A DNA stretch of 41,497 nt. Origin: Saccoglossus kowalevskii (taxonomy: Eukaryota; Hemichordata; Enteropneusta; Harrimaniidae). Below the pieces are notes generated by a model that worked only from the letters and a program-made list of their open reading frames with translations, did not search any database and was not told the origin of the DNA. The DNA is taken from the NCBI RefSeq assembly GCF_000003605.2, contig NW_003142304.1:555159-596655 (forward strand). Reading direction: 5' to 3'. Of this stretch, positions 10,599-22,003 are shown in pieces. Every line of letters begins with the position of its first letter. Within the stretch, counting starts at the first letter, position 1. The position numbers were made by a program, and so were the translations under genes.

Positions 10599-12749
10599 GT
10601 AATGCCTGCCAAGCTAGCAAGTTCACCCTGCATGTATATGCTTTTTTTTTTCTTTCTTTCTCATCTCATTAATGTTCCATTCTCATACATCTGTATGGTA
10701 TATACATCACAGGTTGAAATTTGAAATTATATAAAAAGCGGATTATGATGATTTTTTTAAATATGTTTCTTGCATCAAACTTTAAATGGATTATCACTAT
10801 TGCATCTACTTTCACACATAATTAAATAATTCCTTAACTATTTTCTCATTGAGAAATGAATATGCATCTCCACTTTCTTAACTGACTGACTTTCATATAA
10901 AGAAATTATGAATAAACATCACTGCATCCATATGACCATTTATTTCCATATAAGGAAGTAATGAATATTTATCACAATTCCATAGTCTATTTATTTCCAT
11001 ATATGGAAGTAATGAATATTCATTACTGTGTCAGTCTCATTCCCTTATAAGGAAGTAATGAATATTCATCATTGTTCCATATCCAATGTGTTTGTATATA
11101 TGGAAGTAATGAATATTCATTACTGTGACAATCTCATTCCCTTATAAGGAAGTAATGAATACTCATCCCAGTTCCATATCCATTGTATTTGCATATATGG
11201 AAGTAATGAATATTCATTACTGTGACAATCTCATTCCCTTATAAGGAAGTAATGAATATTCATCCCTGTTCCATATCCATAGTATTTGCATATATGGAAG
11301 TAATGAATATTTATTGTTGTATCCATAACCATTGTATTACCATGTTAAAGCAATACTTGTCATTGCATCCCTCACTGATAAATTTCCTTTCTAGGAAGTT
11401 ATGAATATGCAGTGGTACATTTCCATATAAATTGCAATCCATAACCAATTTATCCCATATAAAGAGTTAATGAAATGATCCATAAATAGTTCTTGTTAAG
11501 TTTGTGATGAATATTCACCAATGATAATTCTTATTACATAAATTCTACTCAAAGCTCTGTATCCTCGTGGGATTCTTGCACTTTTTCTTTTGACACTGGT
11601 GACACTTTGTTTATTAAGTAGTTAATTTTTATTTTGCTGAAAGAAAAAGAGCACATTAAGTTGTATTGTATGCATTGATGAGATTTTCATCTCTTCAAAT
11701 CTTGCCACCGCATTCTTGGGATGACAGAACTGGCTGACAAGGATGGTTATGTTATTTGGTTTGGTAAATGTTAGCCCAACTTCCAACTCTTTTTCAACTT
11801 GGGAAGATCTGGTCCTGCAATAGTTCTCTTTGATGAAAAAATATATAAATGTGCTGATGTTCATTTAATATTCAATGAAAAAACACACATTACAAATGAA
11901 CAATTTATTAAATAATTATAATCTACTTACATGTGTAAATATTTTGTGTCTTGGTTAAATTCTAATTTAAAAAAGAAAGACTAAGACACTTAAGGATTCT
12001 GAGTTTAATCATGAATGATCAGCAACTCCTAAAAACTGTTAATGCGCCCACCCTCCTATCAGTGTCTTGAGTTCAGTCTTCCCAACAGATGATCAGTTTT
12101 CAGAGCTACAGTTATTGATTTAGTGATCCAATCTTCAATAATAACACAATGTGGACATCAAGAGAACTCTTGCAGGGGAATGACTACCTAACTTTCACTT
12201 GCATACGTCCCTTCAGCTACCACAGTCAGTCCACAATATAGCTTGAGTGCATTTATTTTTCTACTGATTTTTATCTGTTTTTGCATAAATTATTTAATAT
12301 TTGGTTGTAAATGTATAGAAAATTACTAACTTTTGATAAGTTTTTAAACAAAACAAAAAAGTGATGTGAGATCATCAAAAAATGTTGAAAAGCCTAACAA
12401 TGCCTACTATCCTTTTAATAATTTGTAGCATGTTATCCCTTTGTAAAATTTCCATTTACAAGTCCGTGTACATCGTTTGTTGGTCAATGTAAGTCAAGTC
12501 TTCCTTGTAAGAAACGATATATCAATCCAGACGGGGGTAACGTTTCACAGGTTACGCATTTTCGTATCTTTCAGATGCATGTCAGTCATGGCTGAAGAAA
12601 TATCTTGTTCTCATAATTGCATTTTCCTTTTTTCCTAAAGCTTTTTTTGCAGTGGCTTGTTTTACTACAACTTTCTAAAAAAAAAAGATATGAAAAATAT
12701 ATGATATAATTTTACTGAGTTTCTCCGTTTCCTATTCGCTCCTACTTAG
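10599..12749 (+). other. KCNMA1: Slo1 intron with a 97-bp satellite
   Basis: The notable feature is the satellite at about 10885-11520. The rest is AT-rich with no recognised gene. A reading frame on the minus strand at 11622-11864 has no recognisable domain. Confidence 0.75.
10885..11520. repeat. 97-bp tandem satellite built from two half-units with a perfect ATGAATATTCAT dyad
   Basis: The landmark atatggaagt occurs at 11001, 11098, 11195 and 11292, giving an exact 97-base period. Each unit contains two related halves, both with ggaagtaatgaatattcat, one after atatat and one after cccttataa. The core atgaatattcat is its own reverse complement. Flanking copies at 10885-11000 and 11300-11520 are progressively degraded. 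Confidence 0.9.
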
Positions 12750-12837
12750 CACTGTCAACTATTCCATCAAACCTTGAAAAGGGCAAGTACAATGGTAATT
12801 TGAGTCCAGGTGGATCTCCTCACAAGTATGGGCCGAG
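12750..12837 (+). CDS. KCNMA1: Slo1 exon: RCK1-RCK2 linker (LSTIPS...SPGGSPHKYGP)
   Basis: This 88-bp exon follows the acceptor tcctacttag and precedes the donor gtaaag. The first two bases complete the phase-1 codon of the upstream exon. It reads LSTIPSNLEKGKYNGNLSPG then GSPHKYGP, aligning with the vertebrate linker segment beginning PSTLSPKKKQRNGG and ending SPNTSPKLM. The linker is disordered and Ser/Pro-rich in the family and is a target of phosphorylation and splicing diversity. It leaves in phase 2 and can join exons at 15308, 17415 or 19894, all of which begin with the one base needed. Confidence 0.92.
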
Positions 12838-15307
12838 GTAAAGTTTCTGTTATTGTTTTTAGTTTCATTGCAATGTTTGTGGATGGTGGTTTTTACATAC
12901 TGTGTACACTGTATCCTCAGTTGAAACCTGATAGCTTCCCTTCATGCTGTTAAATTGTTCAATAACACCATGAATGGGACATTATAAAATTTAATTAAAA
13001 GAAACTCGTATACTTTCATATTTTGATTGTAATTTGGTCTTTATTATGTTTTGTGACCTACTTTTCTATACAATAGCAGTAATGACTATAAAAAAACGTG
13101 AATGTATCAAATGGTGTGAAAGCGATACTTTATCACACCTGCCACCTCCTTTAGAAAAAATAATATGAAATGATTTGTTATGATTCAGGAGTAAGGTAGG
13201 ATTCTGGCACAGTTTAATTTTAGCATCTAATATTCACTCTCAGCAGAATATATTTATTTGAAAAAACTTCTGTATATTACCGGTAATTGGGTGCCAATTC
13301 TGCACACAGTGGCTGGCCACTGAGGGCGCTCATATTGATCAAACTACTGAGGGTGCTCATAACACTGTGACTTAAGTTGTGATTAGTAGGTCTACCAAAG
13401 TCAACTTCAGGCACCATCCACAAAATAGTTCCATTCATAGTCTGCTCTATTCTATAAAGAATGTTACGAAAATTTTATCAAAAACTAGAAGCAATGTCAC
13501 ATTCTGTCTGTTTGGTCCAAAATTGAGATTGAATTCAGTGAAAATTACAGAAAATGTGAAAAAAATGTACCCCAATTTGAGGGAAAAAAAATTGGCTCTC
13601 AAAATATTACTGTTGTAGTGTTGGTGTTAAAGCGGAGGGGTTGTCACCTGCTCATGCACAAGAATTGAGTCCCATGCGTCAATAACAACGTATGATAACA
13701 ATGCAAAGGCTCATGGGTAGACACTTGTTTGTAAACAACGATACGCCATGACCATCTGCTGCATGCGCAGGTGACGACTCCCCCCTGCAATCATGAGCAG
13801 TTAGTTATGTTGAAATATGTCTTACTATATGTGTGCACAAAACACACAAGGTGTTTTGTATCATTACAGACTTTCCATTTACACACCTTCTGGTCTTGCA
13901 AATACATGCATATTACAGGCGTGTAAGCTTTCAAAATCAATAGGGATGTGTCATGGTTCAAGTCAGTTATTGCTACTCGATAATTTCATTACTGTTTGCC
14001 ATTGAATAACCTGTATTATGAATGCTAAACCTTCTGGGTACTAGTGTTTGATAAAGTTAATTATTACCTCTTTTCCACTATAGGTAAATGCAGTTTTCCT
14101 GTTATTATAGCTAACTTTTATATTCGTATGTAATGGTGTTCTGTACAGGCTATAAGAGGTCCCCAAGAAACCTATTACCTTTGTAATAAGATTTTTCAAC
14201 TAGGTCCATAGAGGGCGCTGTTTTCTTGCTGCTTTCTCCTCCCTTGGTCAATAGTGGGCTATGGCTAGAGAATCCATCCCCCAGTTCCTACATGTATCTC
14301 TATAGTGGCAACTGTTAATGCTGACCTGATCTTAACTGTGATGTTAAATTTGTTTTTACCTTTCATTTCAGCATTTAAATAAGTTATTAAAAATAATATG
14401 TTAATATTTTAGATCCAATTATACTTCCAGTAGCGAAATTTTAAATTACTTTGTGCATATCATAAATGAAAAAGAATGTCATCCTTTGCCACATTGTTAT
14501 GGTTGTTTTCGTTTGGTTTTAAAATTTTAAACTGGTTTGTTGATTTATGAATAAGTTATTCTCAAGCTTGGGACAACCATTGGTTATTGTGTTTATTTCA
14601 AATCATTCCTAAAAAGTGTAACCAAATGTCTGTGTTCAATACCAAAATTTGTATGTACAAACTTTGCGCTGAGTGAAGTAAAATTGCCACATCTATTTCA
14701 CTCACAGGTTTCATCATGCTTTCCTCATTGCTTTTCACAATGCCCCATATACATGTACTGCCACTACAAAGATGTTAAGTCAGTCTGCAGTAGAAAAGAA
14801 GGTGTGATCTTGGTGTATCTTATCTGCGGCATATTTTGTGTTTAGCAAAAACAAAATCAATCTGTTTCAGACATCTGTTTAAGAAAGAAATATATAATTT
14901 GGATGTAGACCTATTATGAATACAACGTTGAACCTCTTAGTGGTTTGATGTGAACTATATGAAATGAACAAATCCATGTGAATTAGCATTGAAACCGATC
15001 TATCACCCATTTATTGTCTTATCTTTTGCATTCAAGAAAATGTCTGGTGACATTTGGGTATATGCTATGAAACAGATATTGACCAATTTTAGAAAAAAAA
15101 ATTAGATTATTTGATTATTTAATTTTGGTATCACACTGAATTGTAGAATCACTACCAATAAGTAGTTTGATTGCAATATGTTTATTTGATTATTTTATTT
15201 GTTTCTTCTGACTTATAGTTTTCAAAAGTGCATGTAGTAGGAGGAATGAACATATACTTCAATAACCTCAACCATATTGCTCCCTTTTAATTTTGATTTG
15301 TGAACAG
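12838..15307 (+). other. KCNMA1: Slo1 intron without recognised elements
   Basis: About 2.5 kb of AT-rich sequence. Reading frames at 13379-13618 and 13817-14005 lack recognisable domains or phase-compatible splice sites. I see no clear repeat or regulatory element. Confidence 0.6.
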
Positions 15308-15485
15308 AGCACGAAGTCAGAGCTTGTACACCGATGCAAAAACGGTCTCTCTTCTGCAGCGAGCTAGGACCGTTTCGACATCAGCGAGGACCAAAGATGC
15401 TGACAGTTGTGTTATAGTTACTAAGGATGATATGTCTCTACCGTTAGTGTTTAACAACAATTATAGTGTAAAACTAATATAACCA
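15308..15485 (+). CDS. KCNMA1: Candidate Slo1 linker exon with two donors: in-frame cassette or truncating exon
   Basis: A good acceptor (tgctcccttttaattttgatttgtgaacag) opens a frame in the correct entry phase 2 from the exon at 12837. It stays open for 57 codons (ARSQSLYTDAKTVSLLQRAR then TVSTSARTKDADS and beyond) and reaches TAA at 15480-15482. A strong donor, gtaaga, starts at 15486 just after the stop; splicing there (178 bp) gives a transcript truncated in the linker, lacking RCK2 and the calcium bowl, or sent to nonsense-mediated decay. A weaker donor, gttagt, at 15443 would give a 135-bp exon ending in phase 2, in frame with both downstream exons. The peptide has basic-Ser/Thr motifs (RARSQS, RARTVS) of the kind used by basophilic kinases. 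This segment is not one I recognise from other Slo1 proteins. Confidence 0.55.
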
Positions 15486-17414
15486 GTAAGAGTTCAGAAC
15501 ACAAATTCATTGAATGTGTCATCATTTCAAGTAATGGAAAACATTGCTAACAATCAATGCTTTGGGCATTTATAACGTAATCTTGATCTGTAAATGTATA
15601 TCCTGCATAAAATTCTGTTTTTAAAGTTTATTTAAACTTATGATTCAATCTGATTAATACTGTGTTTAAGGTAGGGGCTCTGATGGCGCTTTAAGGACAC
15701 AGGCGATGATTTATGGTCATCGGTGTTACACACCTTTAGCTACATTTGACCTACAGTATGCAAATCACACCCAAGTCTTGTGGTTCCAGCAGCCAATCAG
15801 AAATCATGTTACAGGCTGCTTTCTGAAATGACACATCATATTTTGGTAGGGTGTACTGTAATTGGTTGGCAAAGTCAGAGTTGAGCTGCCAAATATGATT
15901 TACATCAGGTAGTTGGTCAGAGGTAGTTTGTGGAGTGTATAAAGACATAAATTGGTCATAAAATGACGACTGTGGATTAAAAAGAACCGGAGCCTTTCTA
16001 CTAACACCAGATATTAATCATATTAGTTACATTAATGTCACATTGGAAAATGAAATCTGGATATACTTTAATTTGGCTGCCAGTCTGCCAGTTCACAAAC
16101 ACCCTGGACCCTATTAAATGAATGTTGTTTTCTGAATTACTGCAACTAAAGTGAGAGATGGCACAGATGAAATAAATTATGATAGATAGTTATTTCATGT
16201 AAGATGGGGTCCATCACAAACTTGTATACTAATATATAATAATGATGCACCTTCATTATAAACTCTGCCATCTCTTACTGACACCAGGGGGATTGTCACA
16301 GGTAAGCAACTTCACTGTTTTTACAATGTCATCCTTCGCAATGAAATCCTATTTATGGTTTTGATTCCAGAGAAATTGCTTTTAATAATTAAATTAAATA
16401 TTTTAAATAAATTTATTGAAAACTGGGCATATTATTAGTTTTAATAAATTACCACAGTTCACACCTGTAGATGCATTACGTATGTGTATACAGGAAAGTT
16501 GAACTTGAAAATTAGGCTCAATTAACAATGTCTTGACCCTAAAAAGGTGTTTACTCTGAATGTAGTTGTCTACAGCCTGAATTCTCAGTACAGCCACATG
16601 AGATCTACAGAGTGTTGCTTACCGTGAATAATTTCCTGTGATGCCAATTTTGAAGTTGACATAAATGTATTTTTTAATGTATATACTACCGTACTCAAAA
16701 TGGATTTGAGTCGAGTAAGGTCGGTGTCTATGTATTGATGTGTGATGGACATTGCATCTACGCAGTAGAAGATGGTGTTTTTGGAAGTCACTGATGTAAT
16801 GGTATTTAGTATGATTCTGAGCACAATTAAGTTTTATTATTAAGGTTATGAGGTTGTACTCCCTCAGTTGTCCCCTTACAATAGTAAAATTGGTGAGTCT
16901 CCCTCCCCTCCCTCCCCTCCCTCTCGTTCTCCATCTGATCCCTATCCTTGACTATTATTTACATTATTTTCTGCTTGAATTTTTTTGTGAATACCAGTCT
17001 TTGCTGACTGAGACTCTACTTTCACTTGTATGCGGTAGTCTTTTAAGACAGTGTACCAAGAATGATTTGTATATTCTAGATAAATGCCGCAACAATGGAG
17101 TAACATATATTCCAATACCTTTAATAGTTTGAATGTAGCTCTGTTGACATCAACACAAATATTGATAATAAATCGTCATAATTTTGTTCCATTTTCATTT
17201 GGTTGGGTACTTGTCTTACAGTCAACCGCATATATAAGGATAAAAATATACAGTCTCAGTTTCACACCAATCACTTCACCAAACACCTTTGATAATTTTA
17301 GATCAGTAAAAATCCGTCGCACATCATACCGTCACAATTAATCCATATTTTGTTGTTATCCTTATAAATGTATCACTAATAATTATCCTTTAAATTTGTT
17401 TATTTTTTTTTTAG
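15486..17414 (+). other. KCNMA1: Slo1 intron without recognised elements
   Basis: AT-rich intron with a short ccctccc-rich stretch near 16900-16925. An AG...GT segment around 16858-16890 reads openly, but its exit phase does not fit the neighbours. Nothing else is recognised. Confidence 0.6.
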
Positions 17415-17486
17415 TACTCCTCGTACACGTCCCCGTCTTGGAGGGATGCCTCACCTTCATATTTCGGAAGTGCCTAAGTCCTATCG
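17415..17486 (+). CDS. KCNMA1: Slo1 linker exon, 72 bp, Arg/Pro-rich (constitutive or cassette)
   Basis: A T-rich acceptor (tttttttttag) and the donor gtgggt bound a 72-bp exon entering and leaving in phase 2, matching both 12837 and 19894. It encodes STPRTRPRLGGMPHLHISEV then PKSY with a split Arg, and is clearly richer in GC and CpG than its flanks. The position corresponds to the vertebrate linker around SPKLMRHDPLLIPG, and a loose similarity (basic start, hydrophobic middle) is possible. Because 12837 can also join 19894 directly in frame, the exon could be skipped. Confidence 0.8.
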
Positions 17487-19893
17487 GTGGGTCTGTAAGA
17501 ATAGTTATGAACAACATGTAAAATCTAATGAAGCACAAATCCTTTTTTTTTTGGCTGTTTGTTTTGGTATAGTCATTGAATGATTTTGTTTGATCATTTA
17601 TCATAAGCCCAAACCCCTATAGAACAGTCTGGATCATTGTAAATTCGAAAGATTGATGGATCCTCAAACCAAAGTGCAACAAAAAGTTAAACCCAAGTAT
17701 ATTGTTTAAGCGAAATTTCATTATAGATTGGGTAAAATGTGTTTTATCAAGATTGGGTAAAATGTGTTTTATCACAGTTTACATGTTGTTCAAACTTGCT
17801 TGTTTTGGATAAGTTTTCTCTGACTAAAATGTTCTGGAATTGGGAATTGTTCTCCATTTGTCATTGTCTCCATTGTCATCGTCAATGTCTTCGTCATCTA
17901 GTACTAATTCATAATCTTACATTTCCTCAATATCATACTAACTCTCTCACTGGTTCACAGGTAGGTGGGGGTTAAAAATCCAGATCATACATCTGCAAAA
18001 AATCTTTACATCCAGTGGGAACATGTGTGGATCTTCAAGATTATGGTTCATCAGGAAGCATTATGGGAACAATTCCCACAATGCACCTTGATAACACCTT
18101 GGTATTCTACCAAATTGTTCTCACTGTACTATTCACTTCGCTTGGTGCTTCTAGAATAATCCAATTTATTTTCCCACTTTTCAATATCTTGTATTATTAC
18201 AGTCAGAAAACTTGTCAAATGGTGATCTAACTGTAAATTAAAAAAAAAAAAAAACTATTTTCATAGTTCTCTGTTCTAACTGTATCTCTTATATGGGTAG
18301 GAAAGAAAAGGGTCTTAATGTAATGTTTTTTCTCAACATTGTTACTGAACTCAACTTCAACTAACTACTTGCGCTTTAAAGCAACATTGTTGCTGCACAG
18401 TGCGTATTTGAATGTTTTACGTACACTGTATTCATCACATGGGACTGAATATGACGCTGTGCAGTGACTGAGATGCTTTAAAACAAACTTAAACTACATA
18501 AGGTGTTCTAAGATTTATTCATGATCTAATCAGTTGATATCTTCTAACTCTCTTATATATTTGTTATTTGTTTTTATTCTTACTGCTAATGTATTTATTT
18601 TTCTTCTCAGTCTTGCCTAATCTTTATTTTATCTTTACTTTACTTTAGAGCAATTGTTTATATTAACATATTCGGTGTATTAACAGCGTGGTCAATATTT
18701 ACATAAATTACACTCTGTTCCGACATACAGTCTTTTCTTTTTTTGCGTTTTGGAATAAAAATGTTGCTTTCTGAGTTGTTAATTTGATTAGATTGCAAAA
18801 AAATGTATTGAATAAAAAAAGTCTGGGTGACCTGAAATAAAAACAAATGACTTGTGTTCTTCGGAAGGGCTCTCAGCCCGCCGACCGACTAATGTTATAG
18901 TCGGTGGACTTGATGGATCAAGTGTAAACTTTTGAAAATGTTGAAAAAAAAATTGCATTCATTATCACATGATTTATTCTGTCTACAGACTACAACGATC
19001 AGTCAGCAAAGGGCACTTCCAAAGAATACAAATTTTTTGATTTTTTGCAATTTAATTAAATTAAAAAACACGAAAAATGAAAAGACTGTATAGATGTTAA
19101 GCTGATTTTGGTAATACCAATTATCAAGGCGATTTCACATTTATCTATTTGATACTATTTTTAAATTGACTGTGTGTCATAATATTATTTTACACTTTTT
19201 ACCAGTCTCAATAACTCCAGACAATTTCTGAACTGGAATTGCCTTTTTGCAAATTTCGAAAGAGCTTGAATAGCCAGTTTCTAGCAATTTAAAAATGCCT
19301 GGTCAATTAAACATACAGACCCTGGCGGCTCAAAATGTCCACAAAATTTCCATTCAATTCAACAACTATACCTCGACAGCACAAAATATCAAATTAATTA
19401 AAAAATAATCTTCCCTCACTCCATTGAACTATATGCTCAGTACTTTTCTCACAAATTGTTATTCTGGATCTATTGTGGTGTTGGATATCTGTATTATCTC
19501 TTGTTGACTCTTAATTTTGTCAAATATTTTCTTTAGGTGTATTTGCCAACAGGGGCTATCTGGCATATAACCCGTCTCCGACTTTCTGATTTTTAATACA
19601 ATTCAAACTCCGTACTGTCTTTTTAATTCTTCTTCTCTAGGCTATTTATCTACGAATTAACTTTTCTATTATGATATTTTTATCGTCATTTAAGCACTTC
19701 TGATAAAATTGTTATTATTCTTAAGAGAATGACGAATGGAGATCTTGTATCTGGGCTCTACTGTCTATCATATGAAGATAAACTGCAAGCAATCATGGGT
19801 TTTAGAAAATCTTGAGTTAAATTTATTAATAGTATAATATTATCTCTTTTTGACTTGTTCCTGATTGCTGTTATGTTACTTACATCAATACAG
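17487..19893 (+). other. KCNMA1: Slo1 intron
   Basis: About 2.4 kb. It contains a 28-base near-duplication (attgggtaaaatgtgttttatca) at about 17728-17774, a poly-A run near 18240-18253 and a small inverted repeat (ccgccgaccgactaa...tagtcggtgg) near 18878-18906. A coding-like frame at 18015-18110 is discussed under rejected items. Confidence 0.6.
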
Positions 19894-20032
19894 ACCCTGT
19901 AGTTATCCAGCCAGTACAAGGAATGCCTTATCTATTGCGGAGCAAAAGGAAATTGATGAAGACACTAAAAGGTTTGATTCCACCGGAATGTTTCATTGGT
20001 GTCCATCAAGAGACATTGAAAATGTAGTATTG
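19894..20032 (+). CDS. KCNMA1: Slo1 exon: linker to start of RCK2 ([10 protein letters not shown])
   Basis: This 139-bp exon begins with the base completing the split Arg codon and ends in phase 0 at the donor gtgagt. After a linker portion (PCSYPASTRNALSIAEQKEI...) it reads [20 protein letters not shown], matching vertebrate [20 protein letters not shown], the conserved entry to RCK2. The acceptor tract (acatcaatacag) is relatively poor in pyrimidines, which may make its recognition dependent on enhancers. The linker part has no close match to the vertebrate PGNDQIDNMDSNVKK stretch beyond its acidic character. Confidence 0.95.
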
Positions 20033-20635
20033 GTGAGTTTTTTTGCTGCCATGGTAACATTTGCACATATTTGCCATATTTAAACATATAGGTACTACAG
20101 GTAGATCTCTCTCAGATTTGTTCATTTCGTGATATTTTCAATTCAATTCTGTTGGCAAAATTGTTGCTTATACCTCAAATTCACACTGTTCAATAAAGTT
20201 CAAACTTGGTAAACAGACAATTTTTTTTTCTAGCACTTCAACAAACAATTTGTGTAATGATCCAATCCAAGGTGAACGATGGGCAGCCATTTTGTTTAAC
20301 CTCATGCCAACGTAGACATTAGAGTCTCACATGTTTTCAGTTGTCTTGCAGGCCAAAACATTTTAGTTCACGTCATAGAACTGGTATGTGCAATCGACGG
20401 CTTGTTACTCATAAAGGTCAACATCCTGGCTATTTTGATTGATTTTGTACACCCTGGTATTTTGTTTCTGTAGAATAAATGTTGCAAAGCATCATTCTTC
20501 AGAACTGATACAAACAAAAATATTCATATGCAAAATTAACTCACCATGCAACTAGCATTTGATCATGGGTGAGTCAGTATGGTGTTCTAAGAAACTTTAT
20601 ATTAACTTTAAAAAAAATCTTCTTTTTTATCACAG
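20033..20635 (+). other. KCNMA1: Slo1 intron without recognised elements
   Basis: About 600 bp, AT-rich, with no repeat or additional exon seen. Confidence 0.6.
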
Positions 20636-20860
20636 ACTCGTAATCAAGCACACTCAAAAATCATGAATGGGCACGTGGTAGTGTGTATATTTGGAGACAA
20701 AGATTCACCGCTTGTTGGTCTCCGCAATCTAGTTATGCCACTTCGTGCAAGTAATTTTCATTATACTGATTTGAAGCAAATAGTTTTAGTTGGCTGTCTA
20801 GAATATATCAGTAAAGAGTGGGAAACACTGAGGAATTTTCCAAAAGTCCATATTCTTGAT
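20636..20860 (+). CDS. KCNMA1: Slo1 exon: RCK2 Rossmann-fold core ([10 protein letters not shown])
   Basis: A 225-bp, phase 0-0 exon (acceptor tttttatcacag, donor gtaagt). It encodes [20 protein letters not shown], then D followed by [20 protein letters not shown] and [12 protein letters not shown]...[15 protein letters not shown]. This is nearly residue-for-residue the vertebrate RCK2 segment [10 protein letters not shown]...[12 protein letters not shown]...EWETLHNFPKVSIL. RCK2 forms half of each gating-ring layer and binds calcium through the bowl encoded downstream. The [12 protein letters not shown] core is invariant in Slo1 and distinguishes it from Slo3 or Slack-type relatives. Confidence 0.98.
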
Positions 20861-21684
20861 GTAAGTATGTTTAACCAATATGTGTGTTCTATTCTAACTT
20901 GTCATTTTCTAAAACCGCTATGTTAGTCTAATGTTTAGGAAAGTCAATATTTATCACAATACATGTTTACATGTGTTGAGAACAATATAGATGTGTGTAT
21001 ATTGTTAGCGATTAGGCGATTAGGTGCCATACGCGAGCACTGGTTCGAGTCACGCACGCAGTAGGTACGTGTTTACAATAATTAGACATAGTCTTTACCT
21101 TGCCGTTTATTCGGTGTTATTTGCTTACTTTACTTCCTATGTCGACAGCAACTATGAGTTTTAGATGTGTGTATGATTTTTAAATGATGCTTAAATTTAA
21201 GTTGTGGGAGTCTGATTGTATGATTTGAAGGTTTAATTTAAGCATCTCAAGAATACTATTAGAACTAAGAAAAATGGAATTAGAACACGTTAATAATTTT
21301 GTTTCACAAATATTGCATAGAAGCAAGGTATAAATGAACAAGTGTCATATCACACAGAAAACATTTCTGCCACATTTTTAATTATTTGAGCACTTGTTGG
21401 TGTTGATTGATATTCATATGCTACAGTAACATATGAAATGTATCACATGTCTCTTTTTAACCAATCAGAACCGTATATCAGAAGATGTATACATGGCTTG
21501 CTCTGAAAGTCTAGTGAATCTCCAACAAATACCTCGCTTCCTTCCCACGAATGATACTTTTGTTTTTGATAAGTTAACAGTTATTTCATAGCATTTGTAA
21601 CGATTTTGACATTTATCATAAATCACATTATAGTTCACAAATCATGGGCAATGTGATCAATAGTTTCGCTATGTTTTCTTTCAG
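20861..21684 (+). other. KCNMA1: Slo1 intron carrying a tRNA-derived SINE
   Basis: The only recognised element is the SINE at 21001-21161 with its 13-bp target-site duplications. The remainder is AT-rich. The acceptor at its 3' end (atgttttctttcag) is strong. Confidence 0.75.
21001..21161 (+). mobile_element. tRNA-derived SINE with 13-bp target-site duplication
   Basis: The 13-base word tagatgtgtgtat occurs exactly at 20988-21000 and again at 21162-21174, bracketing 161 bases. Near the 5' end are an A-box-like sequence (tagcgattagg, 21006-21016) and a B-box-like sequence (ggttcgagtca, 21042-21052) at internal RNA polymerase III promoter spacing, as in tRNA-headed SINEs. The 3' part is unrelated to tRNA and does not end in poly-A. 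CG content is high in the head. It shares the sense orientation of Slo1. Family membership cannot be assigned without a repeat library. Confidence 0.85.
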
Positions 21685-22003
21685 GGATCGCCACTAAGTC
21701 GGGCTGATCTACGCTCAGTCAACGTTAACTTATGTGATATGTGTGTCATACTATCAGCTAATCAGGGCAAAGCAGACGATCCGTACCTCCAAGACAAAGA
21801 GACAATCTTAGCATCGTTAAATCTGAAAGCAATGACGTTCGACGAGAGCGTGGGCTTACTACGTGCATCCTCACAAGGTGATATAAGCGGTAACAACAAC
21901 AGTAGAGTAGCGCTTGATGCAACTAATTCATGTCACCTTGCTAGCACTAGTCATTCTGTTCGCACTGCTTCGGCTGTACATGACACTGAGATAATGGAAG
22001 GTG
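21685..22003 (+). CDS. KCNMA1: Slo1 exon: RCK2 ([13 protein letters not shown]), two alternative donors
   Basis: The exon starts in phase 0 after ctttcag and reads [40 protein letters not shown] and [20 protein letters not shown] then ASSQG, matching vertebrate [27 protein letters not shown]. Two donors leave in the same phase 1: gtgata after 21877 (ending at SQ-G, the position of the vertebrate exon end) and the much stronger gtaaga after 22003. The long form adds 42 residues rich in Ser, Asn and Thr ([17 protein letters not shown]...EIMEG). Both forms join the exons at 23818 or 26711 in frame. The frame remains open past 22003 to 22344, probably by chance. Confidence 0.93.

Noticed and set aside
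16288-16301. Possible 14-bp microexon between ccag and gtaagc
   Set aside because: Its length is not a multiple of three and would shift the Slo1 frame; there is no supporting similarity.
16858-16890. AG...GT segment reading LYSLSCPLTIVKL before gtgagt
   Set aside because: The frame from the required phase-2 entry exits in phase 0 and would break the downstream frame. No homology is recognised.
18015-18110. Coding-looking frame (GTCVDLQDYGSSGSIMGTIP...) after an acceptor-like catccag in a Slo1 intron
   Set aside because: Entry would need phase 1 and exit at gtattc is phase 0, while both flanking Slo1 exons need phase 2. The segment also contains a local palindrome (gggaacaattccc).
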